From positions 1 to 13,628 of the forward strand of contig PWHX01000097.1 in assembly GCA_003555415.1 (NCBI GenBank): DNA of 13,628 nucleotides, given 5' to 3'. The notes under the pieces are model-generated. The model saw only the letters and a program-made list of their open reading frames with translations, was not told the DNA's origin and did not search any database. Numbering within the stretch: the first letter of the stretch is position 1; every line of letters begins with the position of its first letter. The stretch is from Syntrophomonadaceae bacterium. GTDB taxonomy: Bacteria > Bacillota > Dethiobacteria > SKNC01. Both the position numbers and the translations under genes were made by a program. Shown here one piece after another: positions 1 to 7,205 of the stretch.

Positions 1-31
1 AGTTATCTTGGAATTGATCAATTTCAAACAT
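1..31 (-). CDS. start of an unidentified gene (5' end only)
   Basis: On the minus strand an ATG (complement of 29-31) follows a clear GGAGGG ribosome-binding site about six bases upstream. It opens a reading frame MFEIDQFQDN that runs off the left edge of the window. Only ten residues are visible, too few to name a product. A consensus-like promoter at 80-108 and a terminator at 111-139 lie upstream, so it is probably transcribed independently of the small gene at 147-335. Confidence 0.6.
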   Translation of the reverse strand, partial: MFEIDQFQDN

Positions 32-79
32 TTAAAACCCTCCTAATAATATTTTATTTACATTATATTTAGTATCCTT

Positions 80-108
80 ATTATAACATGTTTAATTTAA
101 ATTTTTAA
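80..108 (-). promoter_or_regulatory. candidate sigma-A promoter for the gene at the left edge
   Basis: Read on the minus strand, TGTTATAAT (complement of 80-88) is a perfect extended -10 element (TG, one base, TATAAT). A -35-like TTAAAA (complement of 103-108, 4 of 6 matches to TTGACA) lies 17 bases upstream. It sits just past the terminator of the preceding gene and about 50 bases before the ATG at 31. Confidence 0.5.
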
Positions 109-110
109 AT

Positions 111-139
111 ATAAAAAGCACTTCTCAGGTGCTTTTTAT
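111..139 (-). terminator. Rho-independent terminator of the small cysteine-rich gene
   Basis: ATAAAAAGCAC (111-121) pairs perfectly with GTGCTTTTTAT (129-139), an 11-bp stem with a 7-base loop. It lies eight bases past the stop codon of the gene at 147-335 and is followed on the minus strand by T/A-rich sequence. The A-rich arm would also give a T-tract on the plus strand, so it could work in both directions. Confidence 0.75.
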
Positions 140-146
140 ATTTACA

Positions 147-335
147 TTATTCAGATAAGCTCAGGCATTTATCCATACTTTTATAAACAAGATTGCCCAG
201 GCGTAACCTGCAGGTACGGCAGCTATAGGGACAATTATCTTTTGCAGGGCAGTTTTCAATATGGGTGTCCACCATATTGAAAATCTCTTTGCATGTCTCC
301 TTGAACAATAAATGCTTGTTAAAGTCTACAGTCAT
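147..335 (-). CDS. small cysteine-rich protein of unknown function (62 aa)
   Basis: I do not recognise this protein. It has six cysteines in 62 residues: C15, C29, C35, C39, C42 and C57, four of them in a tight CX5CX3CX2C cluster that could bind a metal or Fe-S cluster, or form disulfides. There is no signal peptide or membrane segment, so it is probably cytosolic. I chose the ATG at 333-335 rather than the GTG at 354-356, because the GTG frame reads through a G-rich tract that looks like the ribosome-binding site for the ATG. That site is unusual: eight consecutive G residues after AAA. The gene lies downstream of the isocitrate dehydrogenase gene on the same strand but beyond that gene's terminator, and it has its own terminator. 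Coding status is supported by the placed RBS and the following terminator, not by homology. Confidence 0.6.
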   Translation of the reverse strand: MTVDFNKHLLFKETCKEIFNMVDTHIENCPAKDNCPYSCRTCRLRLGNLVYKSMDKCLSLSE

Positions 336-440
336 TAGTAGCCCCCCCCTTTTCACTAATTATTATTAGTTTAATACTTTATTTTATACAGGGTATGTCC
401 CAAGTTCTAACCATGTTTTTTACTATTTCTATGAAAAAGT

Positions 441-467
441 AAAAAACTGCGGTATTTAACCCGCAGT
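441..467 (-). terminator. Rho-independent terminator of the isocitrate dehydrogenase gene
   Basis: On the minus strand ACTGCGG (complement of 461-467) pairs with CCGCAGT (complement of 446-452) around an 8-base loop, followed directly by a T-run (complement of 441-445 and beyond). The stop codon of the dehydrogenase gene (456-458) lies in the loop, so the hairpin overlaps the end of the coding sequence. Confidence 0.8.
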
Positions 468-1457
468 CATTTTAGCAATAATTTCATCAGCCATTTCAGA
501 AGTTTTCGCTGTCCCTCCTAAATCATAAGTAACTCTCTTTCCATCGGCAATAACTTCTTTTACAGCTTTTAAGATACAGTCAGCAGCAGCCTTTTCCTCT
601 ATATGCTCCAGCATCAAAATACCTGAGAGGATCATGGCCGTAGGATTAACCTTATCCATGCCCGCATACTTGGGAGCGCTACCGTGAACCGGTTCAAATA
701 CAGCTCCATTCTCACCAATATTGGCCCCAGGAGTCATGCCCAGCCCGCCTACCAGACCAGCACAGAGGTCAGACACAATATCCCCATAAAGGTTGGGAAG
801 CACCATAACGTCATATAGCTCAGGCTTCTGGACCAGTTGCATACACATATTATCGATTAAACGGTCTTCAAATTCGATCTGGGGAAATTCCTCTGCAACT
901 TTTTGGGCACATTCCAGAAATAACCCATCAGAACATTTTAATATATTTGCTTTATGTACAGCAGTAACCTTTTTGCGTCCTGCTTTTATTGCGTGATTAA
1001 AAGCAAACCTGGCAATTCTCTCTGAACATTTTCGGGTAATAATTTTTATGCTTTCAGCAGCATCTTCTCCTACCATATGCTCTACTCCTGCATAAAGATC
1101 TTCTGTGTTCTCCCTGACTACCACCAGGTCAACATTTTCGTACCGGGATTGCACCCCCTTAAAACTTATAGCAGGGCGAAGATTAGCATAAAGATCCAGC
1201 TCTTTCCTTAGGGCTACATTTACACTCCTGAAACCGGTTCCAATTGGAGTAGTAAGGGGCCCTTTCAGGGCAACTTTGTTATCTTTAATGGATTCTATTA
1301 CCTCATCGGGCAAGGGAGTTCCGTACTGGGAAATGGCATTTTCACCAGCGATTTTTTCCTCCCATTGGATATCTACTTCCGTAGCTTCAATGACTTTTTT
1401 TGTAGCCGCTACAATATCAGGCCCAATACCATCCCCGGGAATTAAAGTTATTTTCAA
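456..1457 (-). CDS. icd: isocitrate dehydrogenase (isocitrate/isopropylmalate dehydrogenase family)
   Basis: Probably converts isocitrate to 2-oxoglutarate and CO2 in the TCA cycle, as a cytosolic enzyme. Its 333 residues match the short IDH/IMDH type. Visible motifs: N-terminal LIPGDGIGP; substrate loop TGFRSVNVALR (S78, N80, R84) with R94; RENTEDLYAG (115-124); catalytic-lysine motif VHKAN (K169); the metal-binding LYGDIVSD (D226, D230); and HGSAPKYAG (259-266). The serine and asparagine of the substrate loop favour isocitrate over isopropylmalate. K263-Y264 are the residues that confer NADP preference in E. coli and Thermus IDH, whereas NAD enzymes usually have Asp-Ile, so the cofactor may be NADP although the C-terminus (DLGGTAKTSE) resembles the NAD-type family. 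Start is TTG, placed by an AAGGAGGT site. It has its own promoter at 1500-1529 and its own terminator, so it is probably monocistronic. Homoisocitrate dehydrogenase is a less likely alternative. Confidence 0.88.
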   Translation of the reverse strand: MKITLIPGDGIGPDIVAATKKVIEATEVDIQWEEKIAGENAISQYGTPLPDEVIESIKDNKVALKGPLTTPIGTGFRSVNVALRKELDLYANLRPAISFKGVQSRYENVDLVVVRENTEDLYAGVEHMVGEDAAESIKIITRKCSERIARFAFNHAIKAGRKKVTAVHKANILKCSDGLFLECAQKVAEEFPQIEFEDRLIDNMCMQLVQKPELYDVMVLPNLYGDIVSDLCAGLVGGLGMTPGANIGENGAVFEPVHGSAPKYAGMDKVNPTAMILSGILMLEHIEEKAAADCILKAVKEVIADGKRVTYDLGGTAKTSEMADEIIAKMTAG

Positions 1458-1499
1458 AATTTATTACCTCCTTCGTTTTTACAATAAAACAACATAATA

Positions 1500-1529
1500 A
1501 TTATATCAAAAAACTAACAAAAATGACAA
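1500..1529 (-). promoter_or_regulatory. strong sigma-A promoter for icd
   Basis: On the minus strand TTGTCA (complement of 1524-1529, 5 of 6 matches) is followed after 18 bases by TATAAT (complement of 1500-1505), which also carries the extended -10 TG. Transcription would start near 1493, about 35 bases before the TTG start codon. The -35 element abuts the terminator hairpin of the upstream gene. Confidence 0.75.
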
Positions 1530-1552
1530 GCTACCAGGTAATTTCCTGCAGC
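1530..1552 (-). terminator. likely terminator of the polA-to-transglycosylase block
   Basis: On the minus strand, five bases after the transglycosylase stop codon, GCT-CAGG pairs with CCTG-AGC across a small internal loop with a 6-base apical loop, followed by TTGTCATTTTTG. The stem is imperfect and the T-run is delayed, so the call is moderate. Its position at the end of the gene block and just before the next promoter supports it. Confidence 0.5.
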
Positions 1553-1557
1553 CTTTC

Positions 1558-2124
1558 TTATTGCTTGTCGTAAATATTTTCATACCTTCTATAATTATAT
1601 AAAACTTTTTCCACAAAATTTCGGGTTTCATTATAAGGTATATTAGAAATGGATTCTTCCCTACCATCCCATACTCCATAGTCAAGCCACTGCTTTACCC
1701 TGCCCCTTCCACCGTTATATGCTGCTATTACAAGGTTTAAATTACCGGAAAATTCATTATGCAGGTTGGAAAGATACCAGGTGCCAACCTGAATATTAAC
1801 CTTTGGATCATACAGCATTTCCGGCTCAAAATCAATAATTCCCATCTGCTCAGCTGCCCAATCCCCTGTGGTTGGCATTATCTGCATTAACCCTATAGCA
1901 CCTTTTTTAGATTTAGCTCTCTCGTTAAATTTACTTTCCACCTTTATTAAAGATGCTACCAGAAGAGGATCTACCTGATACATTTCAGCATAAGTATATA
2001 TTTCCTCTTTAAAATGAATGGGGTAAATAATTCTTAAAAAGTATTTGGAATTTAAAAAAATGATTAATAAAATAAATAGAACAATCCAGATTAAAGCTCG
2101 TTTTTTAAATATTACTATTCCCAC
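1558..2124 (-). CDS. membrane-anchored lytic transglycosylase (SLT domain)
   Basis: Cleaves the glycan strands of peptidoglycan non-hydrolytically, acting outside the membrane. Residues 1-8 are short and basic, and residues 9-24 form one hydrophobic segment that should anchor the protein with the enzyme facing outward. The SLT domain spans about 38-185: catalytic Glu63 in KVES, then GAIGLMQIMP (75-84), the YLSNL helix and AAYNGG (134-139), all family hallmarks. At 188 residues it matches the short Firmicutes form found beside coaE. The start is GTG, placed by an upstream GGAG; an ATG slightly upstream is out of frame and stops after five codons. It follows coaE by 21 bases on the same strand and is the last gene of the block. 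A role in spore or vegetative wall remodelling is inference. Confidence 0.88.
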   Translation of the reverse strand: MGIVIFKKRALIWIVLFILLIIFLNSKYFLRIIYPIHFKEEIYTYAEMYQVDPLLVASLIKVESKFNERAKSKKGAIGLMQIMPTTGDWAAEQMGIIDFEPEMLYDPKVNIQVGTWYLSNLHNEFSGNLNLVIAAYNGGRGRVKQWLDYGVWDGREESISNIPYNETRNFVEKVLYNYRRYENIYDKQ

Positions 2125-2145
2125 ACAACCATCTCCATTTTAATA

Positions 2146-2757
2146 TTAAGAGTATCCCTTCATTAAACGATCCCAAATTTCATTAACCTCTTTACTGGTA
2201 TTCTCCGGGCTGTAACTGTTATCTATGATAAAATCTGCATACATTGCCTTTTCTTCCAAGGGCAACTGTGCCTTAATCCGCTTAATAGAATCTTCTTCGG
2301 TAATCTTATCTCTTAACATTAACCTTCTTTTCTGTATTTCCTCTTTACATATAATTACTATTATTTTATCTACCATTTTATCCATGCCCGATTCAATTAA
2401 TAAAGGAGCAACAATGATTAAAGCTTTTCCCCTATTCTTTGGATTATTATAGAATTTATCCATTTCTTTCTGTACATGTTTGATTATCCTGCCATGAGTA
2501 ATGTCATTTAGTCTCTGCCTTAATCTTTCATCATTAAAAACTACTTGTCCTAATTCTTTCCGTTTAATATTTCCCTTTTTGTCTACAATGTCATTTCCAA
2601 ACACAAAAATAATATCAGACCAGGCTGCCGTTCCCGGTTGAACTATTTCCCTGGCAACCTGGTCCAAATCAATAATTAAAGCACCTTTTTTAGCAAACAA
2701 TTCTGAAACAAATGACTTGCCACAAGCTATGCCCCCGGTTAAACCTACCGTAAGCAC
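2146..2757 (-). CDS. coaE: dephospho-CoA kinase
   Basis: Catalyses the last step of coenzyme A synthesis, ATP-dependent phosphorylation of the 3'-hydroxyl of dephospho-CoA, in the cytosol. The P-loop GLTGGIACGKS (5-15) is at the N-terminus; Cys12 replaces the more usual Ser, which should be tolerated. Other family signatures are DLDQVAREIVQPG (30-42) and the conserved PLLIESG motif (118-124). Length 203 residues is normal for the family. Start is GTG, seven bases after GAGGTG. It lies between ytaF (29 bases upstream) and the transglycosylase (21 bases downstream) on the same strand, consistent with co-transcription. Confidence 0.93.
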   Translation of the reverse strand: MLTVGLTGGIACGKSFVSELFAKKGALIIDLDQVAREIVQPGTAAWSDIIFVFGNDIVDKKGNIKRKELGQVVFNDERLRQRLNDITHGRIIKHVQKEMDKFYNNPKNRGKALIIVAPLLIESGMDKMVDKIIVIICKEEIQKRRLMLRDKITEEDSIKRIKAQLPLEEKAMYADFIIDNSYSPENTSKEVNEIWDRLMKGYS

Positions 2758-2786
2758 TATGTTTCACCTCATCATATTATTTTTTG

Positions 2787-3410
2787 TCACGCAAGATTAA
2801 ACAAGCTCAAAATTCCCAGTAGAATCAACACAGCTCCGGATAAACAGGAAGCCTTTTGTCCTAAATACCTTGCCAAATAATAACTGCCCAGGTAAAAACC
2901 TGATGAAACTAAAATTATTTTACTTAACCCTACAGCAGCAGAAGTTGCATAAGGGTTAAACCCCATTAAGGCTGCACCAAACCCCGCTCCAAAAGCATCC
3001 ATAGCCAGGGCAATGCCCAGCACTACCGCTTCTTTACCGCTGATTTCCCCGGATCTATCAAAATCTGCTTTTTGAGGTTCCTTTAAAAGCTCTGTAATGC
3101 CTCCAAAAGAAGATTTCGATGATTGGTTAACAGACTGCTGCTTATAACTTGTAAAGGCCTGGAAAACTATCCAGATTCCTATACCTACTAAAATTATTCC
3201 TCCGATGAAAGATGCAAATTCTGCAGAAATAAAATATGCTGCCATTCTTCCTGTAAACATAGAAATCAAAATTGCTGCGGCTGAAGAAAGACTGATAATT
3301 ATTAAAGATACAAAAGGTATTTTCAAATTTCTAACACCGTAAGCCAGACCAACCCCAAATCCATCAAGGCTAACTGCCAGACCTAGTAGAATCATTGAAA
3401 ATAGTGACAA
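2787..3410 (-). CDS. ytaF: sporulation membrane protein YtaF (MntP-like fold)
   Basis: An integral membrane protein with about six hydrophobic segments (roughly 3-22, 33-52, 64-86, 128-148, 156-176 and 188-206), belonging to the YtaF/MntP (DUF204) group. Two related halves are visible, each with a Leu/Met-Asp-x-Phe-Gly-x-Gly motif (15-21 and 137-143), as in MntP-type manganese exporters; in B. subtilis the family is linked to sporulation. The central loop carries DFDRSGEISGKE (116-127), which fits the EF-hand calcium loop at positions 1, 3, 5, 7, 9 and 12 (D, D, S, E, S, E). What it transports, if anything, cannot be read from sequence. Start is TTG, placed by AGGAGG eight bases upstream; the next Met (residue 6) has no such site. 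It lies 126 bases downstream of mutM, a wider gap than elsewhere in the block. Confidence 0.87.
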   Translation of the reverse strand: MSLFSMILLGLAVSLDGFGVGLAYGVRNLKIPFVSLIIISLSSAAAILISMFTGRMAAYFISAEFASFIGGIILVGIGIWIVFQAFTSYKQQSVNQSSKSSFGGITELLKEPQKADFDRSGEISGKEAVVLGIALAMDAFGAGFGAALMGFNPYATSAAVGLSKIILVSSGFYLGSYYLARYLGQKASCLSGAVLILLGILSLFNLA

Positions 3411-3490
3411 AGTTACTACCTCCTATAGTATTAGTTTCAAAGTCAATACCATAGTATGGAGATAGTAATCTTTGCGTGCATGTCTTAAAA

Positions 3491-3507
3491 TAGTAACCGG
3501 CTTACTA
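3491..3507 (-). other. weak hairpin between mutM and ytaF, possible attenuator or terminator
   Basis: TAGTAA (3491-3496) pairs with TTACTA (3502-3507) around CCGGC. On the minus strand it lies 30 bases past the mutM stop and is followed by TTTTAAG. The 6-bp AT-rich stem is weak. The surrounding 126-base gap also holds the palindrome CCATAGTATGG (3449-3459) and four copies of ATAGTA. No convincing promoter for ytaF was found here. Confidence 0.3.
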
Positions 3508-3536
3508 GATAATGCTATTTAATAGTTTATAAAGAC

Positions 3537-4358
3537 TCAGTGCTGACATTTGGGACAGAAATATGTTCCTCTGCCGGCCAACACGATTCTTTCTACCGGT
3601 GTTTCACAATTGTAGCACGGGTTCCCTAACCTTTTGTAAACCTTTAAATGTCTTTGGAATTCCCCTTTTTGGCTGTTACCATCCATATAATTAACTACAC
3701 TGGTCCCCCGGGCTTTTATAGCCTCCCCCAAAACTTCTAGGATAGTATAATACAGTTTTTCCCTTTCCAAATCAGACAGTTCTGAAGAAGGTCTTCGGGG
3801 GTGAATTTCGGCTCGAAATAAAATCTCATCGACATATATATTCCCCAGTCCAGCTAGATTTTTTTGATTCAGCAGTAAATATTTTATAATGCTTTTTTTA
3901 TTTAAAGCTTTTTGAAAATACTCCAGGGAAAACTCTTTTTTCAAAGGTTCGGGTCCCAGTTCTGATAACCCCGGTACAAACCGCAACCAACCGTCACTTA
4001 CCAACCACAATGCTCCAAATTTTCTAACATCATTATATTGCAACTGGCTACTATCTTCAAAATTGAATAAAACATGGGTATGTTTATCAAAACTTTGGTG
4101 ACTGTTAAAGTATAAAAGCTGACCTGTCATACCTAGATGTACAACTAGATTATAGTTATGGGACAGCTTAAGGATTAAAAATTTTCCTTTTCTTTGAAGG
4201 TTCTTAATTTTCTTGTCTTTAATATTTTTAATAAAATCCGGTTTCTCAGGATATTTAATTAGTTTTTCACATAAAATATCTGCTTCTTTTACCTTTTTAA
4301 ACAGTATTTTTGCTTTCAAGCTTTCTTTTATAGTCTCTACTTCTGGAAGTTCCGGCAA
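3537..4358 (-). CDS. mutM: formamidopyrimidine-DNA glycosylase / AP lyase
   Basis: Base-excision repair enzyme removing oxidised purines such as 8-oxoguanine and nicking the abasic site. The N-terminus MPELPEVE provides the catalytic Pro2 and Glu3, and RKGKFL (56-61) holds the conserved lysine region. M77 and NDVRKFG (R112, F114) are the residues that fill the helix after base flipping. LAGLGNIYVDE (168-178) is the helix-two-turn-helix signature. The C-terminal zinc finger has C248, C251, C268 and C271 with R263. Length of 273 is typical and all key residues are present. Start is TTG with GGAGGGG upstream, so the initiator methionine must be made from UUG and then removed to expose Pro2. It lies 27 bases after polA on the same strand, the usual arrangement in this group, pairing a repair glycosylase with the gap-filling polymerase. 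Confidence 0.95.
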   Translation of the reverse strand: MPELPEVETIKESLKAKILFKKVKEADILCEKLIKYPEKPDFIKNIKDKKIKNLQRKGKFLILKLSHNYNLVVHLGMTGQLLYFNSHQSFDKHTHVLFNFEDSSQLQYNDVRKFGALWLVSDGWLRFVPGLSELGPEPLKKEFSLEYFQKALNKKSIIKYLLLNQKNLAGLGNIYVDEILFRAEIHPRRPSSELSDLEREKLYYTILEVLGEAIKARGTSVVNYMDGNSQKGEFQRHLKVYKRLGNPCYNCETPVERIVLAGRGTYFCPKCQH

Positions 4359-4385
4359 GTCTATCCCCTCCTGCTTATTAACCTT

Positions 4386-7106
4386 TTATATCACTATTTT
4401 ATCCATATCGTACCAGTTTTTGCCTATTTTTAAATCTACCTTCAACGGAACCTTAAGTTCAAAAATGTTTTCCATGTTCTCCTTTATCATAAGACTAACC
4501 TCAGTTACTTCATCTGAGGGAACTTCAAATATCAGCTCATCATGCACCTGCAAAAGCATTTTGGTTTTTAAATTTTTTTTAGTAATTTCATCATATATTT
4601 TTATCATGGCCATTTTAATTAAATCAGCTGCCGACCCCTGTATAGGAGTATTTATAGCTGTTCTTTCGGCGAAGCTCCTGATATTTCGGTTGCGATGATT
4701 TATATCGGGAAGATAACGCCTCCTGCTTAAAAGAGTAGTTACATATCCGTCACTCCGGGCTCCAGATATAATTGTTTCCATAAACTCTTTCACCCCAGGG
4801 TACTTTTCAAAATAGCTCTGGATGTATAAACTGGCTTCCTTCCTTCCAATGCCCAGATTTTGTGATAGCCCGTAGTCGCTCATACCATAGACAATACCAA
4901 AATTAACCGCCTTAGCCCTGTTTCTCATTTCTGAAGTTACCTGCTCCAGGGGCAGTTCAAATATTTCTGAAGCAGTTCTACGGTGTATATCTTCATCCAT
5001 TCTAAAGGAATTAATTAACTGGCTATCACCGGAAATATCAGCCAAAATTCTCAGCTCAATCTGGGAATAATCAGCCGCTAAAAGAAAAGCGTCCGTTTCT
5101 CCGGGAATAAATACTTTTCTTATCCTTCTGGCCTCCTCTAAGCGAACCGGTATATTTTGCAGGTTTGGATCTGTGCTGCTTAACCGACCTGTAGCTGTTA
5201 TGTTTTGTTTAAAAGTAGTATGAATTTTTCCTGTGTCGGAGTTAATCAGTCCTAAAAGCCCTTCCAGGTAGGTGCCATTGAGTTTTACCAGCTGTCGATA
5301 ATGTAATATTTGCTCTACTATCTCATGATAGGGGGCTAATTCTTCCAGGACCTCTGCACTTGTAGAATAACCGGTCTTAGTTTTTTTTATAACCGGAAGG
5401 TTAAGTTTTTCAAAAAGTATAAAGGAAAGCTGTTTAGGTGAATTTATATTAAACTTTTGGTCGGCCAGTTCATAAATCTTTTCCTCAATTTTTTCTATTT
5501 TTTCTTTTATTTCTCCAGACATAACCAGCAGTTTATCCTTATCAACAGTAACCCCTTCAAGTTCCATAGAAGAAAGAACTTTAATCAGGGGAATCTCCAG
5601 GTCAAAATATAAATGGGACAATTTTTTTTCTTCCAGCCCCTTTGTCAATGCTTTTATTAACTCAAACAAAGCCGCTCCTTCCCGGCAGGATAAATCTCTT
5701 AATTCCTCATGGCTAATTTCCGTTATTTTTTTAGCCTTTACCCCTTTACCCAGCACTTCTTCCCTGGAGGGAAGGCAGTATTCCAAAAAGTTACCGGTTA
5801 ATTCCGAGATGGATTGGGCAGGTTTTCCAGGAGCAAGTAAGTAGGAAGCGATAAAGAGGTCAAAAGCTATTTCTTTTAAAGATATACCCTCCAGCTTTAA
5901 GGAATTCATAGTAAATTTACTGTCGGCACAAAATTTTCTAATATTTTTCTCCTCCAGGCAAGGCTTAAGCACCTGGAGAATCTCCTCTTTATGAGGCAGG
6001 GAATTTCCCCTGTGGTTATTCAGGGGAACAAAATATATATTATCTGGGCTTAGCCCCAGGGTAATGCCAACAATTTCAGCATTAAAGGGGTTGTTATTCG
6101 TTGCTTCCAGTAAGAGGACAAGTTCCTGGACTTCCTTTAAATCTTCCACAAGAGCTTCCAGCTTGCCTCCACTATCCACCAGGATGAATTCCCGTCGATC
6201 ATATTGAGTCTCATCACCTTCCCCATGGAAATCATCAGGCAGGCGATCCAGTAGTTTTTTAAATTCAAGGGATTTGAATATCTCCCTTAACTTAGGGTAA
6301 TCTATTTGTTCTTCACCGATTCTACACTCCTGTAGTTTAAAATCATCCTCAACATCGGTTACAATAGTAGCCAAACCCTTGCTCATCAGGGCCTGCTCCC
6401 TGTAATCTTCAATTTTCTTTCTAAGTTTTGCTTCTTTAATCTTATCTGTGTTCTCCAATATGTTATCTAGTGAAGTAAACTGCTTTAACAACTTAAGGGC
6501 TATTTTATCACCTATTCCTGGAATTCCCGGTATATTATCGGAAACATCCCCCTTTAAAGACTTATAGTCGGCTACCTGCTCAGGACTCAGGCCATATTTT
6601 TCCTTAAGAACTTTTTCGTCTACTAAATCTATATCAGAAATACCTTTTCTAGTAAAAAGAACCCTGGTAAAAGGGGATATTAACTGGAAGGCATCTGCGT
6701 CCCCGGTAACCACTAGAGTTTTAATTTCTTTATCCTCCGCTTTTTTACTGTATGTCCCTATGAGATCATCTGCCTCAAAACCTTCCTTTTCAAATACAGG
6801 AATGGAAAAAGCTTTAAGCAATTCTTTAATCATGGGAATCTGTTCACGGTACTCCGCAGGGCTTTTCATCCTCTGGGCCTTGTACTCTTTATAAGCTTTA
6901 TGCCTGAAAGTAGGAGCAGCTTTATCAAAAACCACCACCATATAATCAGGTTTTTCTTCTTCTAAAAGCCTTAAAAGCATATTTGTAAAACCGTAAACAG
7001 CATTTGTATACTGTCCTTCAGATGTTTTCAATAGGGGCAAAGCATAAAATGCCCGGCTGGCCAGGCTATTTCCATCAATTATTAAAAGTTTTTCTTCTGT
7101 ACTCAT
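4386..7106 (-). CDS. polA: DNA polymerase I
   Basis: Fills gaps and removes RNA primers during repair and lagging-strand synthesis. The 5'-nuclease domain (about 1-290) keeps its acidic metal ligands: D11, D61, E111/D113/D114, D136/D138 and D187/D190. The 3'-5' exonuclease domain (about 300-490) is present but degenerate: the usual Asp-x-Glu is Leu-Leu-Glu (331-333), the ExoII Asp is Thr399, and the ExoIII Tyr and Asp are Cys474 and Gly478. It should therefore lack proofreading, as in Bacillus Pol I. The polymerase domain is intact: motif A DYSQIELR (D679), motif B with K732 and Y740, motif C VHDE (D856, E857). At 906 residues it is full length. Start is ATG with GAGGG upstream. It heads the block with mutM and is separated from the upstream peptidase gene by a hairpin. 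Confidence 0.96.
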   Translation of the reverse strand: MSTEEKLLIIDGNSLASRAFYALPLLKTSEGQYTNAVYGFTNMLLRLLEEEKPDYMVVVFDKAAPTFRHKAYKEYKAQRMKSPAEYREQIPMIKELLKAFSIPVFEKEGFEADDLIGTYSKKAEDKEIKTLVVTGDADAFQLISPFTRVLFTRKGISDIDLVDEKVLKEKYGLSPEQVADYKSLKGDVSDNIPGIPGIGDKIALKLLKQFTSLDNILENTDKIKEAKLRKKIEDYREQALMSKGLATIVTDVEDDFKLQECRIGEEQIDYPKLREIFKSLEFKKLLDRLPDDFHGEGDETQYDRREFILVDSGGKLEALVEDLKEVQELVLLLEATNNNPFNAEIVGITLGLSPDNIYFVPLNNHRGNSLPHKEEILQVLKPCLEEKNIRKFCADSKFTMNSLKLEGISLKEIAFDLFIASYLLAPGKPAQSISELTGNFLEYCLPSREEVLGKGVKAKKITEISHEELRDLSCREGAALFELIKALTKGLEEKKLSHLYFDLEIPLIKVLSSMELEGVTVDKDKLLVMSGEIKEKIEKIEEKIYELADQKFNINSPKQLSFILFEKLNLPVIKKTKTGYSTSAEVLEELAPYHEIVEQILHYRQLVKLNGTYLEGLLGLINSDTGKIHTTFKQNITATGRLSSTDPNLQNIPVRLEEARRIRKVFIPGETDAFLLAADYSQIELRILADISGDSQLINSFRMDEDIHRRTASEIFELPLEQVTSEMRNRAKAVNFGIVYGMSDYGLSQNLGIGRKEASLYIQSYFEKYPGVKEFMETIISGARSDGYVTTLLSRRRYLPDINHRNRNIRSFAERTAINTPIQGSAADLIKMAMIKIYDEITKKNLKTKMLLQVHDELIFEVPSDEVTEVSLMIKENMENIFELKVPLKVDLKIGKNWYDMDKIVI

Positions 7107-7150
7107 TTTAGATACACCCTCTTAGTAGCCTCTTTTTTTATATTTTACCA

Positions 7151-7183
7151 TAAAGAAGAACCAAAGTAATGGGTTCTTCTTTA
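7151..7183 (-). terminator. hairpin terminator between the peptidase gene and polA
   Basis: TAAAGAAGAACC (7151-7162) pairs perfectly with GGTTCTTCTTTA (7172-7183), a 12-bp stem with a 9-base loop. It lies 22 bases past the stop of the peptidase gene. The distal arm on the minus strand is T-rich, but no long T-run follows the stem, so termination may be partial and some readthrough into polA is possible. Confidence 0.6.
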
Positions 7184-7205
7184 ACTTCAGGTTATTCTTA
7201 TTAAA

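Noticed and set aside
4213..4698. 161-codon open frame on the plus strand across the mutM-polA junction
   Set aside because: It lies antisense to two firmly identified genes, has low-complexity Ser/Phe/Ile composition and no placed ribosome-binding site.
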